Shown in pieces: positions 43,225-53,873 of a stretch of DNA of 64,000 nucleotides (its first letter is position 1; each line of letters starts with the position of its first letter). The position numbers were made by a program, and so were the translations under genes. Under the pieces are notes generated by a model that made no database searches, was not told where the DNA came from, and saw nothing but the letters and a program-made list of their open reading frames with translations. The stretch comes from Thermotoga profunda AZM34c06 (GTDB taxonomy: Bacteria > Thermotogota > Thermotogae > Thermotogales > DSM-5069), in the NCBI RefSeq assembly GCF_000828675.1, contig NZ_AP014510.1, forward strand, positions 1 to 64,000, written 5' to 3'.

Positions 43225-45855
43225 TTGAAAGACTTCTACAGGATGAAAACCGAGGATGTTTGCAAAGACATGCAAGTCGATCCTGGAAATGGCCTTACCA
43301 ACCAAGAAGCAAAGAAAAGACTTGAAAAGTATGGACCAAATGAAATAGCTCAAAAGAAAAGAAGAACCATCTGGCAGATGTTTTTTTCTCAATTCACAGA
43401 TTTTCTGATCATCATACTTCTTGTAGCCGCCGTGGTTTCCATAATCGTTGGAGAAGGTATCGATGCTGTTTTGATTATTATCATAGTCCTTCTCAATGCT
43501 ACATTGAGTACAATTCAAGAATCTAAGGCAGAAAAATCTCTGCAATTGCTCAAAAAAATGGCTGCACCAATGGCAAAGGTGATCAGAGACGGTGTGGTAC
43601 AAACCATCTCATCAAGAGAGATAGTACCCGGCGATGTAGTCTTACTCGAAACAGGCAACTATGTACCAGCCGACGGGAGATTGATTGAAGCTGTAAATCT
43701 TTCTGTGAGTGAAGCCGCTCTAACCGGAGAATCTCAACCAGTGGATAAAACAACAGATGTGATCGACAAAGATAAATTACCCATTGGTGACAGACTCAAC
43801 ATGGTTTATTCAGGAACGATAGTTGCAAAAGGTAGAGGCAAGGCCATCGTGACATCCACGGGTAATGAAACTGAGCTCGGAAAAATTGCGAAGATGCTAT
43901 CTGAAATGGAAGAAGAAGAAACACCCCTGCAAAAAAACTTAGAGAAACTGGGAAAACAGATAGGTGTGATAATCTTAGCCATATGTGCAATTGTCTTTAT
44001 CGTAGGTATATTTGAAGGAAATCCATTACTTGAAATGTTTCTCACTTCTGTGAGTCTTGCAGTTGCAGCGGTACCTGAAGGTTTGCCAGCCGTTGTGACG
44101 ATCGTTTTGGCACTTGGCATGTACAACATGGTGAAAAGAAATGCTGTAATAAGAAGACTTCAAGCCGTTGAAGCATTGGGTTCAGTCAATGTAATCTGTT
44201 CTGATAAGACAGGTACTCTGACAAAAAACGAAATGACCGTTGTTAAGTATTACCTACATCCATCTATATTTTTCGAACACGAACAAGCAAAACAAAACAA
44301 ATCAAAATCTCTGCAATTACTTTTAACTGGTGCAACACTGTGCAATGATAGTTTCATCACGATGAAAGATGGAAACCGTATAACTTCAGGTGATCCAACG
44401 GAAATCGCTTTGGCAGTTGCGGCATTTGATCTTGGAATAGAAAAAGCAACCCTTGAAGAAAAAATGCCACGTATCCACGAGATACCCTTTGATTCCGACA
44501 GAAAGATGATGACAACGATTCACAAAGATCAAGATAAGACATTATCTTTCACAAAAGGTGCACCAGATGTGGTAATAAGAAATTGCGATAGATACATGAC
44601 AGAAGATGGACAAATCAAAAAACTCACCGATCACGATAAAGAACTGATTCTTCAACACAACACACAGATGGCACAGGAAGGTCTCAGAGTTTTAGCGGTT
44701 GCGTTTAAAGAATTGCAGAACAATGACTTTTCAAACCTTGAAAACGACATGATCTTCCTTGGATTGATGGGTATGATCGACCCACCAAGACCAGAGGTAA
44801 AACAAGCCCTCGAGAAATGTCAAACGGCTGGAATTAGAGTCATCATGATCACAGGAGATCACAAAGTAACTGCTCAAACGATCGCAAAAGAACTGAATAT
44901 CCTTGACAGCAACGACATGGTTCTAACAGGTAGTGATTTGATCGAAATGGATGTCGATCAGCTTGTTCAAGTAGTTGAAAAAGTAAAAGTTTATGCAAGG
45001 GTTTCTCCAAATGACAAATTGAAAATAGTCGAGGCTCTGAAAAAAATAGGAAGAGTAGTTGCAATGACCGGAGATGGTGTCAACGACGCACCTGCATTGA
45101 AAAAATCCGACATAGGTGTTGCAATGGGTATAACTGGTACAGATGTCTCAAAGGATGCATCGGACATGGTTTTAACAGATGACAATTTTGCAAGCATCGT
45201 AGCAGCAGTAGAAGAAGGAAGAAAAATCTTTGACAACATCAGAAAAGTCGTATACTACTTACTCTCGTGTAATATCAGTGAGGTTGCAACTATATTCATT
45301 TCAATATTATTGAGATTACCATTGCCTTTGATACCCGTTCAAATACTGTGGATGAATCTGGTCACAGATGGACTTCCGGCTTTGGCACTGGGTGTCGAAC
45401 CTGCGGAACCAGATATAATGAGAAGACCCCCAAGGGATCCAAAAGAAGGTATCATGAGTAAAGACGTGTTGACAAGTATCTTTATCGGAGGAATACTCCT
45501 ATCGATTCTGACGCTCTTTGTCTACGGCTGGGCTTTGATGGAACATGATCAAATTGAATTGCTCAGAACGATGGTCTTCTTCACACTTTGTACAGGACAA
45601 TTAATGCACGCTTTTAATTCAAAATCACTGAGATTTTCATTGTTCAAAGTAGGTATCAAAAACAATCCAAAACTCATAATGGCAAATCTCGCATCATTTG
45701 GTTTGTTACTTGCGGTTATATATGTCCCAGGGCTTCAGAATGTTTTTGGCACAACAAATCTCACAGGAAAACAATTGATAGTATCCATTTTTGCTGCCTC
45801 GATGACTATACCCCTGTACGAGCTTGTGAAAGTCATAAGATATAGAAAAAAATAA
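43225..45855 (+). CDS. P-type Ca2+-transporting ATPase (PMCA/SERCA-like, P2 type)
   Basis: This 876-residue cation pump has the N-terminal cation ATPase domain, the TGES motif (LTGESQPVDK near 172), the metal-site motif PEGLPAVV near 285, the phosphorylated aspartate in CSDKTGTLTKNE near 329 and GDGVNDAPALKK near 615. NxxxD-type motifs in helix 6 (WMNLVTDGLPAL) support calcium as substrate. TTG at 43225 follows AAGGGG by 8 bases; an ATG at 43219 is too close. A TATAAT at 43189-43194 may be its -10. It ends at a strong terminator. Confidence 0.93.
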   Translation: MKDFYRMKTEDVCKDMQVDPGNGLTNQEAKKRLEKYGPNEIAQKKRRTIWQMFFSQFTDFLIIILLVAAVVSIIVGEGIDAVLIIIIVLLNATLSTIQESKAEKSLQLLKKMAAPMAKVIRDGVVQTISSREIVPGDVVLLETGNYVPADGRLIEAVNLSVSEAALTGESQPVDKTTDVIDKDKLPIGDRLNMVYSGTIVAKGRGKAIVTSTGNETELGKIAKMLSEMEEEETPLQKNLEKLGKQIGVIILAICAIVFIVGIFEGNPLLEMFLTSVSLAVAAVPEGLPAVVTIVLALGMYNMVKRNAVIRRLQAVEALGSVNVICSDKTGTLTKNEMTVVKYYLHPSIFFEHEQAKQNKSKSLQLLLTGATLCNDSFITMKDGNRITSGDPTEIALAVAAFDLGIEKATLEEKMPRIHEIPFDSDRKMMTTIHKDQDKTLSFTKGAPDVVIRNCDRYMTEDGQIKKLTDHDKELILQHNTQMAQEGLRVLAVAFKELQNNDFSNLENDMIFLGLMGMIDPPRPEVKQALEKCQTAGIRVIMITGDHKVTAQTIAKELNILDSNDMVLTGSDLIEMDVDQLVQVVEKVKVYARVSPNDKLKIVEALKKIGRVVAMTGDGVNDAPALKKSDIGVAMGITGTDVSKDASDMVLTDDNFASIVAAVEEGRKIFDNIRKVVYYLLSCNISEVATIFISILLRLPLPLIPVQILWMNLVTDGLPALALGVEPAEPDIMRRPPRDPKEGIMSKDVLTSIFIGGILLSILTLFVYGWALMEHDQIELLRTMVFFTLCTGQLMHAFNSKSLRFSLFKVGIKNNPKLIMANLASFGLLLAVIYVPGLQNVFGTTNLTGKQLIVSIFAASMTIPLYELVKVIRYRKK

Positions 45856-45871
45856 TCATCACAAAAAGAAC

Positions 45872-45895
45872 AACCCCCTCCACTTGGAGGGGGTT
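45872..45895. terminator. bidirectional terminator
   Basis: AACCCCCTCC pairs with GGAGGGGGTT around ACTT. It separates the P-type ATPase gene from the convergent YgiQ gene. Confidence 0.9.
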
Positions 45896-45931
45896 TATAT
45901 TTTCTAGATCTTAGCGCAAATAATTTCAACA

Positions 45932-47626
45932 TCACCTCGCCGAATTAAGACTCATAAGATTTGCCTTTGCGGCATTTCTCAGCTTCAAAGATCTCTCCAC
46001 AAAGACTTTTTCTTTTGTGAATGGATCGATCTCTGAATAATACATCGCTGTGCTGACCGTACCTGGTGAGGGTGTAAAGATCTGAATTTGTTGTGGGTGA
46101 TAATTCAACTTTTCTTCTATGAATTTTCTCAAATGTTCGTTTTCTCTTTTTCCTTCTCCGGGATGTGCAACTATGAAATAACCTACTACGTATCTTTGCT
46201 TACCAGAATTCTTAGCGTATTTTTCAAACTTTTCTTTGAATTCCAAGAAAAGTTCTACAGATGGTTTTCTCATCAACGCTAAAACTTTTGGATGAGAATG
46301 TTCAGGGGCAAGTTTGAGTTGTCCTGGGGTGAAATCGATGAGTTTTTTTATGAACAAGTCACCATGAGGATCATTCAAAACCAAATCGTGTCGTATACCA
46401 GATGAAACAAATACGTGTTTTATACCATTAATAGTTCTCACCTTGTCCAAAAGTTCTAAATATCTTTCGTGATTGGTCTTTGCATTCACACAGCTCTTTG
46501 GATGCAAACAAAATTTTTCACACTGACCTTTTGTTTCTCTGACAAAACAACTTGAACCATACATATTTGCCGTAGGTCCACCTACATCTGTTATGATGCC
46601 ATGAAAATCTGGATGTTTAGTCAAAATTCTAACTTCTTCAAGGATCGAATCAACACTTCTTGAAACAACGTGTGTGGTCTGATGTTGTGTTAATGCGCAA
46701 AATGAACACGAGCCAAAACAACCTCTCACACATGTTATTGAGAATTGAATCATATCCAGAGCGGGAACATATCCTATTTTTTCATAGAAAGGATGGGTTT
46801 TTCTTTCAAATGGAAGTAGATAAAGATTGTCAATTTCTTCTTGTTCAAGTGGTAATTGCGGAGGATTTTGGATGATATATCTACTATCTTGTCTTTGACA
46901 CAGCACAATATTTTTGAAAGGATCTGTTAAGATAGTCTGCAGTCTTGTAGATTCTGCGTATTTTGTTTTATCAAGACATATCTCATCAAAACTCGGAAGT
47001 TCATGACAATCGATGGGCTTTTTCGAGCTCCACCAAACTACTCCACGAATGGTTTTACATTTCTCTATATCACGCGTTCTGCTGAGTATTTGAGCAATCT
47101 CAAGAACGGTTTTCTCTCCCATACCATACACGAGAAGATCTGCCTTGGCATCAACCAAGATAGATTTTCTAATTCTGTCAGACCACCAATCGTAATGTAC
47201 AAAGCGCCTTAGACTTGACTCAAGCCCACCAATCACAATTGGAACATCTGGGAAAAATCTTCGCACGAGATTTGAATAAACAATCACAGCACGATCGGGT
47301 CTTTTACCGGCGATACCACCAGATGAATACTCATCTATTTTTCTCTTTTTCATCGAAGCCGTGTAATTCGACACCATTGAATCAACGTTTCCAGCACTTA
47401 TACCAAAAAACAATTTTGGTCTACCAAGGCGCGTGATATCCTTTTCGCTCTTCCAATCTGGTTGTGCTATGATTCCAACTTTAAATCCTTTTGAGACAAG
47501 ATAATGTCCTATCAGCGCAACGCCAAAAGATGGGTGATCTACATATGCATCACCCGTAACAAGTATTACGTCGAGTTCTTTCCAGCCGAGTTTCTTCACT
47601 TCCTCAATAGTTGTTGGTAAAAACAT
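45932..47626 (-). CDS. YgiQ family radical SAM protein (UPF0313)
   Basis: This 564-residue protein has an N-terminal cobalamin-binding-like region (ILVTGDAYVDHPSFGVALIG) and a radical SAM core with CVRGCFGSCSFCAL near residue 297 giving CxxxCxxC. The YgiQ hallmarks DVGGPTANMYG and CLHPKSCVN are present. The family is widespread in anaerobes but the reaction is unknown. The ATG has the site GGAAGTGG. A candidate promoter lies upstream on the minus strand: TTGCCG and TAACAT 17 bp apart, near 47676-47704. Confidence 0.9.
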   Translation of the reverse strand: MFLPTTIEEVKKLGWKELDVILVTGDAYVDHPSFGVALIGHYLVSKGFKVGIIAQPDWKSEKDITRLGRPKLFFGISAGNVDSMVSNYTASMKKRKIDEYSSGGIAGKRPDRAVIVYSNLVRRFFPDVPIVIGGLESSLRRFVHYDWWSDRIRKSILVDAKADLLVYGMGEKTVLEIAQILSRTRDIEKCKTIRGVVWWSSKKPIDCHELPSFDEICLDKTKYAESTRLQTILTDPFKNIVLCQRQDSRYIIQNPPQLPLEQEEIDNLYLLPFERKTHPFYEKIGYVPALDMIQFSITCVRGCFGSCSFCALTQHQTTHVVSRSVDSILEEVRILTKHPDFHGIITDVGGPTANMYGSSCFVRETKGQCEKFCLHPKSCVNAKTNHERYLELLDKVRTINGIKHVFVSSGIRHDLVLNDPHGDLFIKKLIDFTPGQLKLAPEHSHPKVLALMRKPSVELFLEFKEKFEKYAKNSGKQRYVVGYFIVAHPGEGKRENEHLRKFIEEKLNYHPQQIQIFTPSPGTVSTAMYYSEIDPFTKEKVFVERSLKLRNAAKANLMSLNSAR

Positions 47627-47730
47627 AAAACCACTTCCAGGAAGAGTTTAGCAGAATCTGATCGACACGTTCACATGTTAATGACAATCGTGCTAATCGG
47701 CAAGATAAAGACAAGACCTTGAGAAAAGCA

Positions 47731-47757
47731 AGAGTGGAGATCACTCTCCACTCTTTT
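47731..47757. terminator. intrinsic terminator hairpin
   Basis: AGAGTGGAGA pairs with TCTCCACTCT around TCAC. It lies downstream of the minus-strand exported-protein gene; the tract on that strand is TTGCTTTTCTC. Confidence 0.75.
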
Positions 47758-47777
47758 CTATAAATTTTCTATAAAGT

Positions 47778-49538
47778 CTATGGAAGTTCAAAGACCACGG
47801 TCAATACACCGTCTTTGTGGAAAAGATCCTTTAGATTCAATTCTTCAATCAGCGATTCATTGATTTCTTCATCTGTTGTTATACTAAGTTTTACTGTTAT
47901 AGTTTTGCCTGAAGGTTCTTGTTCATACTCAAGTATATCAAGCACTTCTTCTGGATAATCGACGTACCAGAAAAGAAGTTCGCTTAAGTCTTCTGGAGCT
48001 ACTTCATTATCTTCATAATATTGCCTTATGGCCTCCACAAAGTCAGTTATCAAATCTTCCGCAGATGGCAGTTGATATTTATCATAAGTTTTAGTCACAT
48101 ATATAAATCTGTTCTCCTTATCGATTTGAACATCATTAACCTCAACACTCAAGCTGTTCATTACATCATCTTCTGTCATTGTATCCACCAGATCAGTTTT
48201 AACACCAATCTTTACCAACCACCTACCATCTTCCTCTTTTCTCTCATAAACCACTCTGTCTGATAATTCTTCATAAATATCTTGTTCAAGTTCATCGATA
48301 TCTTCTGGCGGATCTGAGTACATGTAATAACACCTAAAGTCAATAGAGTCAATTATATCGTTCAACAAATTCAACTCTTCTGGTTTTGGTAAGAATTCAG
48401 ATAAGATTTCACTCAAAACAGTAGAGATTAGATCCTTTGATAATCTTGCCTCCGACACTACTGAGCAATCTTCTCTATGCAATGATAGATCAGCAAAGAT
48501 GCTATCTTGTTTGAAAACAATTCTACCAAGTACTCCACCTTCGACAGGAATGAGATCTTTTTCATCAACATTTTTCGACAAAACCTCAGCTATACCACCT
48601 TTTGTTGGAAGCACTGCGACAAATTCATCTGAACTCAGGTAGATAAAATCTTCCGTTCTTCTGGCAAATGCTCCAAGTGTGTCAAAGTAATCAATCAGAT
48701 CTTCTAATGATTCTTCTTTGAAATCGAAAAACAGAGCGAATTTAGATGTGTCTTCTGAAAAACTCAAAGAAATGCCAGTTGATTTAGTGAATATGAATTC
48801 AAATTTTTCTAAATCTATTCCAACTTCTTCCATAACTTCAGTAGGGATCTGATTCAAAATCGAAGTTGGCACTACCAAGGAAAATTGTGCATCTTTGAGC
48901 GTTTTCAATCCCTTTGGTAAAACCTGAGATTGCGCGCGCTTAACCTCCCATTCAGTTCTGTGGGATTTGTTGGATTTTATAAAGATCCTTGCAGTGTCTG
49001 AATCAAAAGAAACGCTTATCTCATCTTCAACTGGCACGCCTTCATTGAAACCAAATAGATGTAAGACAATACCAACGATGGGAATTGTTTGCATCTTTAC
49101 ATAAATTGCGGCATCTTCATTCAACTTTATCTTTGGTATCTGGTCATTGATCATAGCTTTTACATCTTCAACCATCATTGCCGATGCGAAATAGTACAAA
49201 TCGTTCACTTGGATGACTTCGCGATTTACCAAAAATTCCGAGAAATTTTTCTTGAACCAATCAGGATCGTTGGTAACGATAGAAACATCCAACAGATTTT
49301 GAGCATTAGAGAATTCTTCGGTTTCGATCAATCCCACTAAACCTGAAAGATCCAGCGTCATTTTACCAAAGAAGCACACAAAGCCATCTGTGTGATCACT
49401 CAACTTGTTATTTGGTGGTAAAAAGGAGTTGAGTGTTTCAAAATCTTTCAGAAATAGCACATAATCTGCTGTGATAGGAACATAAGCAAAAGCATGAATG
49501 CAAACAACAACAGCAATTAACAACAATACCTTTTTCAT
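47778..49538 (-). CDS. exported acidic protein of unknown function
   Basis: This 586-residue protein has a clear signal peptide (residues 1-17, cleaved near AFA-YV) and a strongly acidic mature part without further membrane helices. The sequence alternates beta-rich stretches and runs of D/E, with no recognised motif. The C-terminal half contains three similar-looking segments (near 420-470, 480-530 and 535-580) that pair amphipathic helix with beta, so internal duplication is possible. The ATG follows GGGAGGGA. A TATAAT (49574-49569) may be its -10. The location is probably periplasmic. Confidence 0.75.
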   Translation of the reverse strand: MKKVLLLIAVVVCIHAFAYVPITADYVLFLKDFETLNSFLPPNNKLSDHTDGFVCFFGKMTLDLSGLVGLIETEEFSNAQNLLDVSIVTNDPDWFKKNFSEFLVNREVIQVNDLYYFASAMMVEDVKAMINDQIPKIKLNEDAAIYVKMQTIPIVGIVLHLFGFNEGVPVEDEISVSFDSDTARIFIKSNKSHRTEWEVKRAQSQVLPKGLKTLKDAQFSLVVPTSILNQIPTEVMEEVGIDLEKFEFIFTKSTGISLSFSEDTSKFALFFDFKEESLEDLIDYFDTLGAFARRTEDFIYLSSDEFVAVLPTKGGIAEVLSKNVDEKDLIPVEGGVLGRIVFKQDSIFADLSLHREDCSVVSEARLSKDLISTVLSEILSEFLPKPEELNLLNDIIDSIDFRCYYMYSDPPEDIDELEQDIYEELSDRVVYERKEEDGRWLVKIGVKTDLVDTMTEDDVMNSLSVEVNDVQIDKENRFIYVTKTYDKYQLPSAEDLITDFVEAIRQYYEDNEVAPEDLSELLFWYVDYPEEVLDILEYEQEPSGKTITVKLSITTDEEINESLIEELNLKDLFHKDGVLTVVFELP

Positions 49539-49604
49539 TCACTATCCCTCCCCTTGGTTTTTAACTTGATTATACGATATATCATTCGATATCTTCACAT
49601 GAAG

Positions 49605-51113
49605 TCATCCCAAAAATACCTCGCGCTCTATCTGTTCTTCGAGCTTTTTAAGCATAAGAGTCGCAGCGAGAATACCTTTGAATACTCCATCTTGCCTAAT
49701 TGCAAAAACCAACCTTAATGTCATTTTACCGGAAACACGGGACTGTAAGGGATCTGATATCGTCCACTCGACAGTATTGTTTTGCTTGAGGTATCTAAAA
49801 TAATCTCTATCTGCTATATTTCCTTTCGCTCCTGTAGTAGTTATGAAATTGCCATTTGCATCAGCCATGAACAATAGTTCATAAATATCTCCACGCGTTT
49901 TTAGAAACTCTTTTGCATGCGGCTCAAAGGTTTTCCAATCCAAATTCTGGCACTCAGGTAATTGAAGTAACCTACCCAGATCTCTTATTTGCTCAGAGAG
50001 CCACTTTCTTGCTCCGGTAAGACTTTTTAACTTCAAAGATTTTAAAGAAAGTACCTGCCCATTCTTTGAAAGTTCTTGAGATAGATCACTTAAAAACCGG
50101 ACGGTTTTATCGGTTTCGTCGACAAAATTCAAAATCTCCGCTGCGGCGTTTGTATTGTTGTTGACAGCCGACTCTATCTCCTTAGTAGATCTTATCTGTG
50201 ATTGTATAGAATCAGAGATTTCATTCACTATTTTCTCAAATTGACTAACACTGTCTTTGAGTTTGATCAAATCTGTAGCGAATTCTTCGTTGACCTTTAT
50301 AGTTTTCCCCACCAATTCAGCTACTGTATTGCTCTTGTCTAAGGATTCTTTAATAGCTAATTCAATACTTCCAACCTGTTGTGCTATCTCTTCTGCAGAT
50401 TCTCGAGACTGCTGGGCGAGCTTTCTCACTTCCTCTGCAACAACTGCAAATCCCCGTCCATGTTCTCCAGCTCTTGCGGCTTCTATTGCCGCGTTCAGTG
50501 CCAAAAGATTCGTTTGCTCCGAGATCTGTTCAATTGTTTCTATCATATGTCTTATACCTTCAGAAACCTGACCAAGTCTATCCATTGTTTCAACCAAGTC
50601 CTTGATTTTGCTTTTCGCATTCACATTCTCGGTTACAAGGTCGTTGATTTTCAATTTTAGATCTGCCATATTCTTACCAAATTCTTCGAACTCTTCATAC
50701 ATTTTTTGCGCATTCTGTCCAATCATCTGAGCATCATTAGATATCTCAGCTGCTCCGGATGAAGTTTCTTCAAGAGCTGCGGTTAAAGATTGAACCAATT
50801 CTGAGATCTTCTTGGATCTTTTTGTCAGAAGATCAGAACTTTCGTTCATTTGTTTTGATATATCGACAAGATTCTCAGCATCCTGTTTTAATGAATTTGA
50901 AGATATGAAAAGCTCACGAAATAAATCTCTATTCTCTTTTTCATCAATTTTTTCTTGTTTGATCTGCACAATTTTTCTGATCCTGATATTTTGAATTATA
51001 AAAACGGCGATCATAAAGCATAAAGAACACAAGACCACATATTCCCAAAAGAAAACTCTGAATAATAGAAAAATCAAACCAACAATGCCAATGCACAATG
51101 AGAATATGCTCAC
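49605..51113 (-). CDS. methyl-accepting chemotaxis protein with C-terminal Cache domain
   Basis: Two transmembrane helices lie at residues 3-42, and there is almost no extracellular loop between them. The cytoplasmic MCP domain has its tip [20 protein letters not shown] near 196-215. After it, residues about 370-500 form a Cache (PDC)-type sensor fold with [25 protein letters not shown] and [23 protein letters not shown]. Cache domains normally sit outside the cell at the N terminus; here the sensor is C-terminal and predicted cytoplasmic. The start is GTG 51113 or TTG 51116, both close to AAGGAGG. Confidence 0.9.
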   Translation of the reverse strand: MSIFSLCIGIVGLIFLLFRVFFWEYVVLCSLCFMIAVFIIQNIRIRKIVQIKQEKIDEKENRDLFRELFISSNSLKQDAENLVDISKQMNESSDLLTKRSKKISELVQSLTAALEETSSGAAEISNDAQMIGQNAQKMYEEFEEFGKNMADLKLKINDLVTENVNAKSKIKDLVETMDRLGQVSEGIRHMIETIEQISEQTNLLALNAAIEAARAGEHGRGFAVVAEEVRKLAQQSRESAEEIAQQVGSIELAIKESLDKSNTVAELVGKTIKVNEEFATDLIKLKDSVSQFEKIVNEISDSIQSQIRSTKEIESAVNNNTNAAAEILNFVDETDKTVRFLSDLSQELSKNGQVLSLKSLKLKSLTGARKWLSEQIRDLGRLLQLPECQNLDWKTFEPHAKEFLKTRGDIYELLFMADANGNFITTTGAKGNIADRDYFRYLKQNNTVEWTISDPLQSRVSGKMTLRLVFAIRQDGVFKGILAATLMLKKLEEQIEREVFLG

Positions 51114-51171
51114 CAAATCTCCCTCCTTGAGATCGATTAAGTGTATAGAACATAAAATTTTGGCTTATCAT

Positions 51172-53367
51172 TCACATGCCAATCAAAATTACTGTGCTTC
51201 TTGGCTGAGCTGTATATGTGTATCCAACGGGTTCCGGGTCATCGAGAAAATCTTCAGGGCAATCCTTCGATGTGTCAACAACTCTGTACCAGTTTTTGCC
51301 ATGGATGTAAGGCAATACAAATTTCAAAGGTTCACGCCATTGATTTAGAATAACGTATATATCGGTGTCCTGCTCAACTGAACTTGGTTCCCCACTTATC
51401 ATGAAAGCTATCGAGTGAGAATGATAAGAAAAATCCGGCTCAAAGGGTCTTACACCATGCCAAGTCAAGTCTGGGAAACCCGTTTGTGTCGGTAATCCTG
51501 TAAAAAAGTGCGGTTTTCTCAAGACTGGATGTGATTTTCGAAAATCAATCATCTTCTTGAAAAACCTAAAAATGTCCTTGTGCTTTTCTTTTAAAGTCCA
51601 ATCAAGCCACGTAGTTTCATCGTCATGACAGTAAGCGTTGTTATTTCCTTTCTGCGTTCTGTACATTTCATCACCCATCAAGATCATTGGAGTACCATGA
51701 GATACCATCAGGATGGCTATGAAGTTTTTTACTTGTTGTTTTCTCAAACTAATTATCTTGGGATCATCTGTTTCACCTTCCACGCCATAATTGTTGCTGA
51801 AATTTTCATCACTGCCATCTCTGTTACCTTCACCATTTGCCTCATTGTGTTTGTACTTATAACTGACAAGATCTCTCAATGTAAAACCATCGTGACATGT
51901 AACGAAATTGATACTCGCGTGGGGAGATCTTGAACCATACAAATCTTGACTTCCAGCTATTCTCATGGCAAGATCTTGTACTGTACCTTCGTCCCCTCGT
52001 ACAAATTTTCTCACCGTGTCCCTATATCTTCCATTCCATTCTGCCCAACCTTGAGGGAATTGCCCCAAAAAATATCCGCCTGCAGCATCCCATCCTTCAG
52101 CAATGAGCTTTAGATCATGTAATATGGCATCTTCTGAAATATCTTTTAGTAATGAAAAATCACCAATCCACCTGCCATCTGGTGTCCTTCCAAGAATAGA
52201 AGCAAGGTCAAAGCGGAAACCATCCACGTGCATCTCCGTCGCCCAATATCTGAGACTGTCTATAATCATTTCCTTTACAACTGGGTGATTGCAGTTGAGT
52301 GTATTTCCACAGCCAGAATAGTTCAAATAGAAGCGTTTGTTGCTCGGATTGAGCATGTAATAGATTTCGTTGTCTATACCTCTGAAAGAAAGAGTGGGAC
52401 CAAGTTCATTACTTTCGCCGGTATGATTGTAAACAACATCGAGAATTACTTCAAAACCATTCTTGTGCATTTGCTTGACAAAATCCTTGAAGAGAAAAAC
52501 TTGTTCACCAAGTTTCATGCCTACTGAATAGTTACCTGTTACAGCGAAAAAACCCAATGGATTATAACCCCACATATCCATAAGCCTCTTGCCAGTCAAT
52601 GGATTTATATTGGTATTGGCATTAGCACAAAATTCAAAGACAGGCATCAATTCAATTGTAGTTACTCCAAGTTCCTTTAAATGATCGAGTTTCTCAAGTA
52701 TTCCCAAAAAAGTACCACGAAACCTCACATTAGATGTGGGACTCATGGTGAAGAACCTTACATGCATTTCATAGATGATCGTATCTTTCCATGGGATCAT
52801 TGGTTTTCTATCTCCGGTCCAATCGTATTTAGAGTCATCGATGACTATGGATTTTGTCGGGCTCTGTGCAGAATCAATTGTTGAGAATGAAAGATCTTTC
52901 ATAGGAGAATCTCTATCATATCCATATACACTGTCCTCATCCCATTCATACGATCCAGATATCGCCTTTGCATATGGGTCAGTCAAAAGTTTATAAACAT
53001 TGAATCTTTTCCCGTTATTGGGGTCATATTCTCCATCTATTCTCCAACCATAATATTGACCATGGCCAACTCCATAGACATATATGTGCCAGATATCACC
53101 TGTTCTATTGTAAATTGGATCGAGTACGAATCTGTGAGAGGGTTTTTCATCATAATAATTCTGGTACAGTTCAAGGATCACGCGACGCCCATTCCTTGAA
53201 AAAATACCAAAATTTACACCAGTATCATCTGGCGTTGCACCAAGCCTTGGGTAACCTCTTTTTGTCTTCAACTCAACATTTGAATCTGGGTTGTTATATT
53301 CGACAGGATAATCTGGCAATTTACCACCTGGTAATAGTATACTTGCTTGAACCAATTTTAGAACCAT
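51172..53367 (-). CDS. glgX: glycogen debranching enzyme, GlgX/isoamylase type
   Basis: This 731-residue GH13 enzyme hydrolyses alpha-1,6 branches in glycogen or maltodextrin. The N-terminal CBM48 domain (residues 35-140) is followed by the TIM barrel with DVVYNHTGE near 330, the nucleophile aspartate in VDGFRFDLAS near 395, the acid/base glutamate in LIAEGWDAAG near 430 and the transition-state aspartate in FVTCHDGF near 500. There is no signal peptide, so it is cytoplasmic. The ATG has only a weak site. It lies next to a LacI-type regulator remnant. Confidence 0.95.
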   Translation of the reverse strand: MVLKLVQASILLPGGKLPDYPVEYNNPDSNVELKTKRGYPRLGATPDDTGVNFGIFSRNGRRVILELYQNYYDEKPSHRFVLDPIYNRTGDIWHIYVYGVGHGQYYGWRIDGEYDPNNGKRFNVYKLLTDPYAKAISGSYEWDEDSVYGYDRDSPMKDLSFSTIDSAQSPTKSIVIDDSKYDWTGDRKPMIPWKDTIIYEMHVRFFTMSPTSNVRFRGTFLGILEKLDHLKELGVTTIELMPVFEFCANANTNINPLTGKRLMDMWGYNPLGFFAVTGNYSVGMKLGEQVFLFKDFVKQMHKNGFEVILDVVYNHTGESNELGPTLSFRGIDNEIYYMLNPSNKRFYLNYSGCGNTLNCNHPVVKEMIIDSLRYWATEMHVDGFRFDLASILGRTPDGRWIGDFSLLKDISEDAILHDLKLIAEGWDAAGGYFLGQFPQGWAEWNGRYRDTVRKFVRGDEGTVQDLAMRIAGSQDLYGSRSPHASINFVTCHDGFTLRDLVSYKYKHNEANGEGNRDGSDENFSNNYGVEGETDDPKIISLRKQQVKNFIAILMVSHGTPMILMGDEMYRTQKGNNNAYCHDDETTWLDWTLKEKHKDIFRFFKKMIDFRKSHPVLRKPHFFTGLPTQTGFPDLTWHGVRPFEPDFSYHSHSIAFMISGEPSSVEQDTDIYVILNQWREPLKFVLPYIHGKNWYRVVDTSKDCPEDFLDDPEPVGYTYTAQPRSTVILIGM

Positions 53368-53444
53368 TATCTCATTATCAATTCACCCCACAAATACACT
53401 GTTTTTCTAAGGTTTTCTTTTTCATTTATCATGGCGTTTTTTAA

Positions 53445-53858
53445 TCATTTGACGAAAAAATTGGTTATATTGCAACAAAATATCTGATTCAGATGGGACA
53501 CAAAGGAATTCTCATGTTCAATTCATTGCCAGAAAAATTCACCTCCCAATTTCGCCAGAAAGGTTACTCTTCTGCAATGAAGGAAGCTGGACTATCAGAA
53601 CAAATCATAAATTCTTCGGAGGGTTTTGAAAATTCGTACAGAAGATTCAAGGATTTTTTGCAAACAAGTTTATCAAAGAATATCACAGCCGTTCTTTGTT
53701 ACAACGATATATTTGCCTACGCAGTTATAAATGCCGCAAGAGAAATGAAAATGGAGATTCCAAAGCAGTTGAGTATTGTGGGGGTAGACGATTTGGTATT
53801 TTCCAGTATTATTGATCCACCCTTGACCACTGTACATATAAACAGAAAAGAACATTGA
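53445..53858 (+). pseudogene. remnant of a LacI-family transcriptional regulator
   Basis: The reading frame from 53445 encodes only the central part of a LacI/PurR ligand-binding domain: FDEKIGYIATKYLIQMGHKGI, then AVLCYNDIFAYAVINAAREM and IPKQLSIVGVDDLVFSSIIDPPLTTVHI. The N-terminal helix-turn-helix and first half (about 150 residues) are missing, with a TAA in frame just upstream. The C-terminal 50 residues are missing too, ending at NRKEH. There is no ribosome site. It is a decayed gene, perhaps once the regulator of glgX or another sugar gene. Confidence 0.85.
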
Positions 53859-53873
53859 CAAATAAACCTGTTT

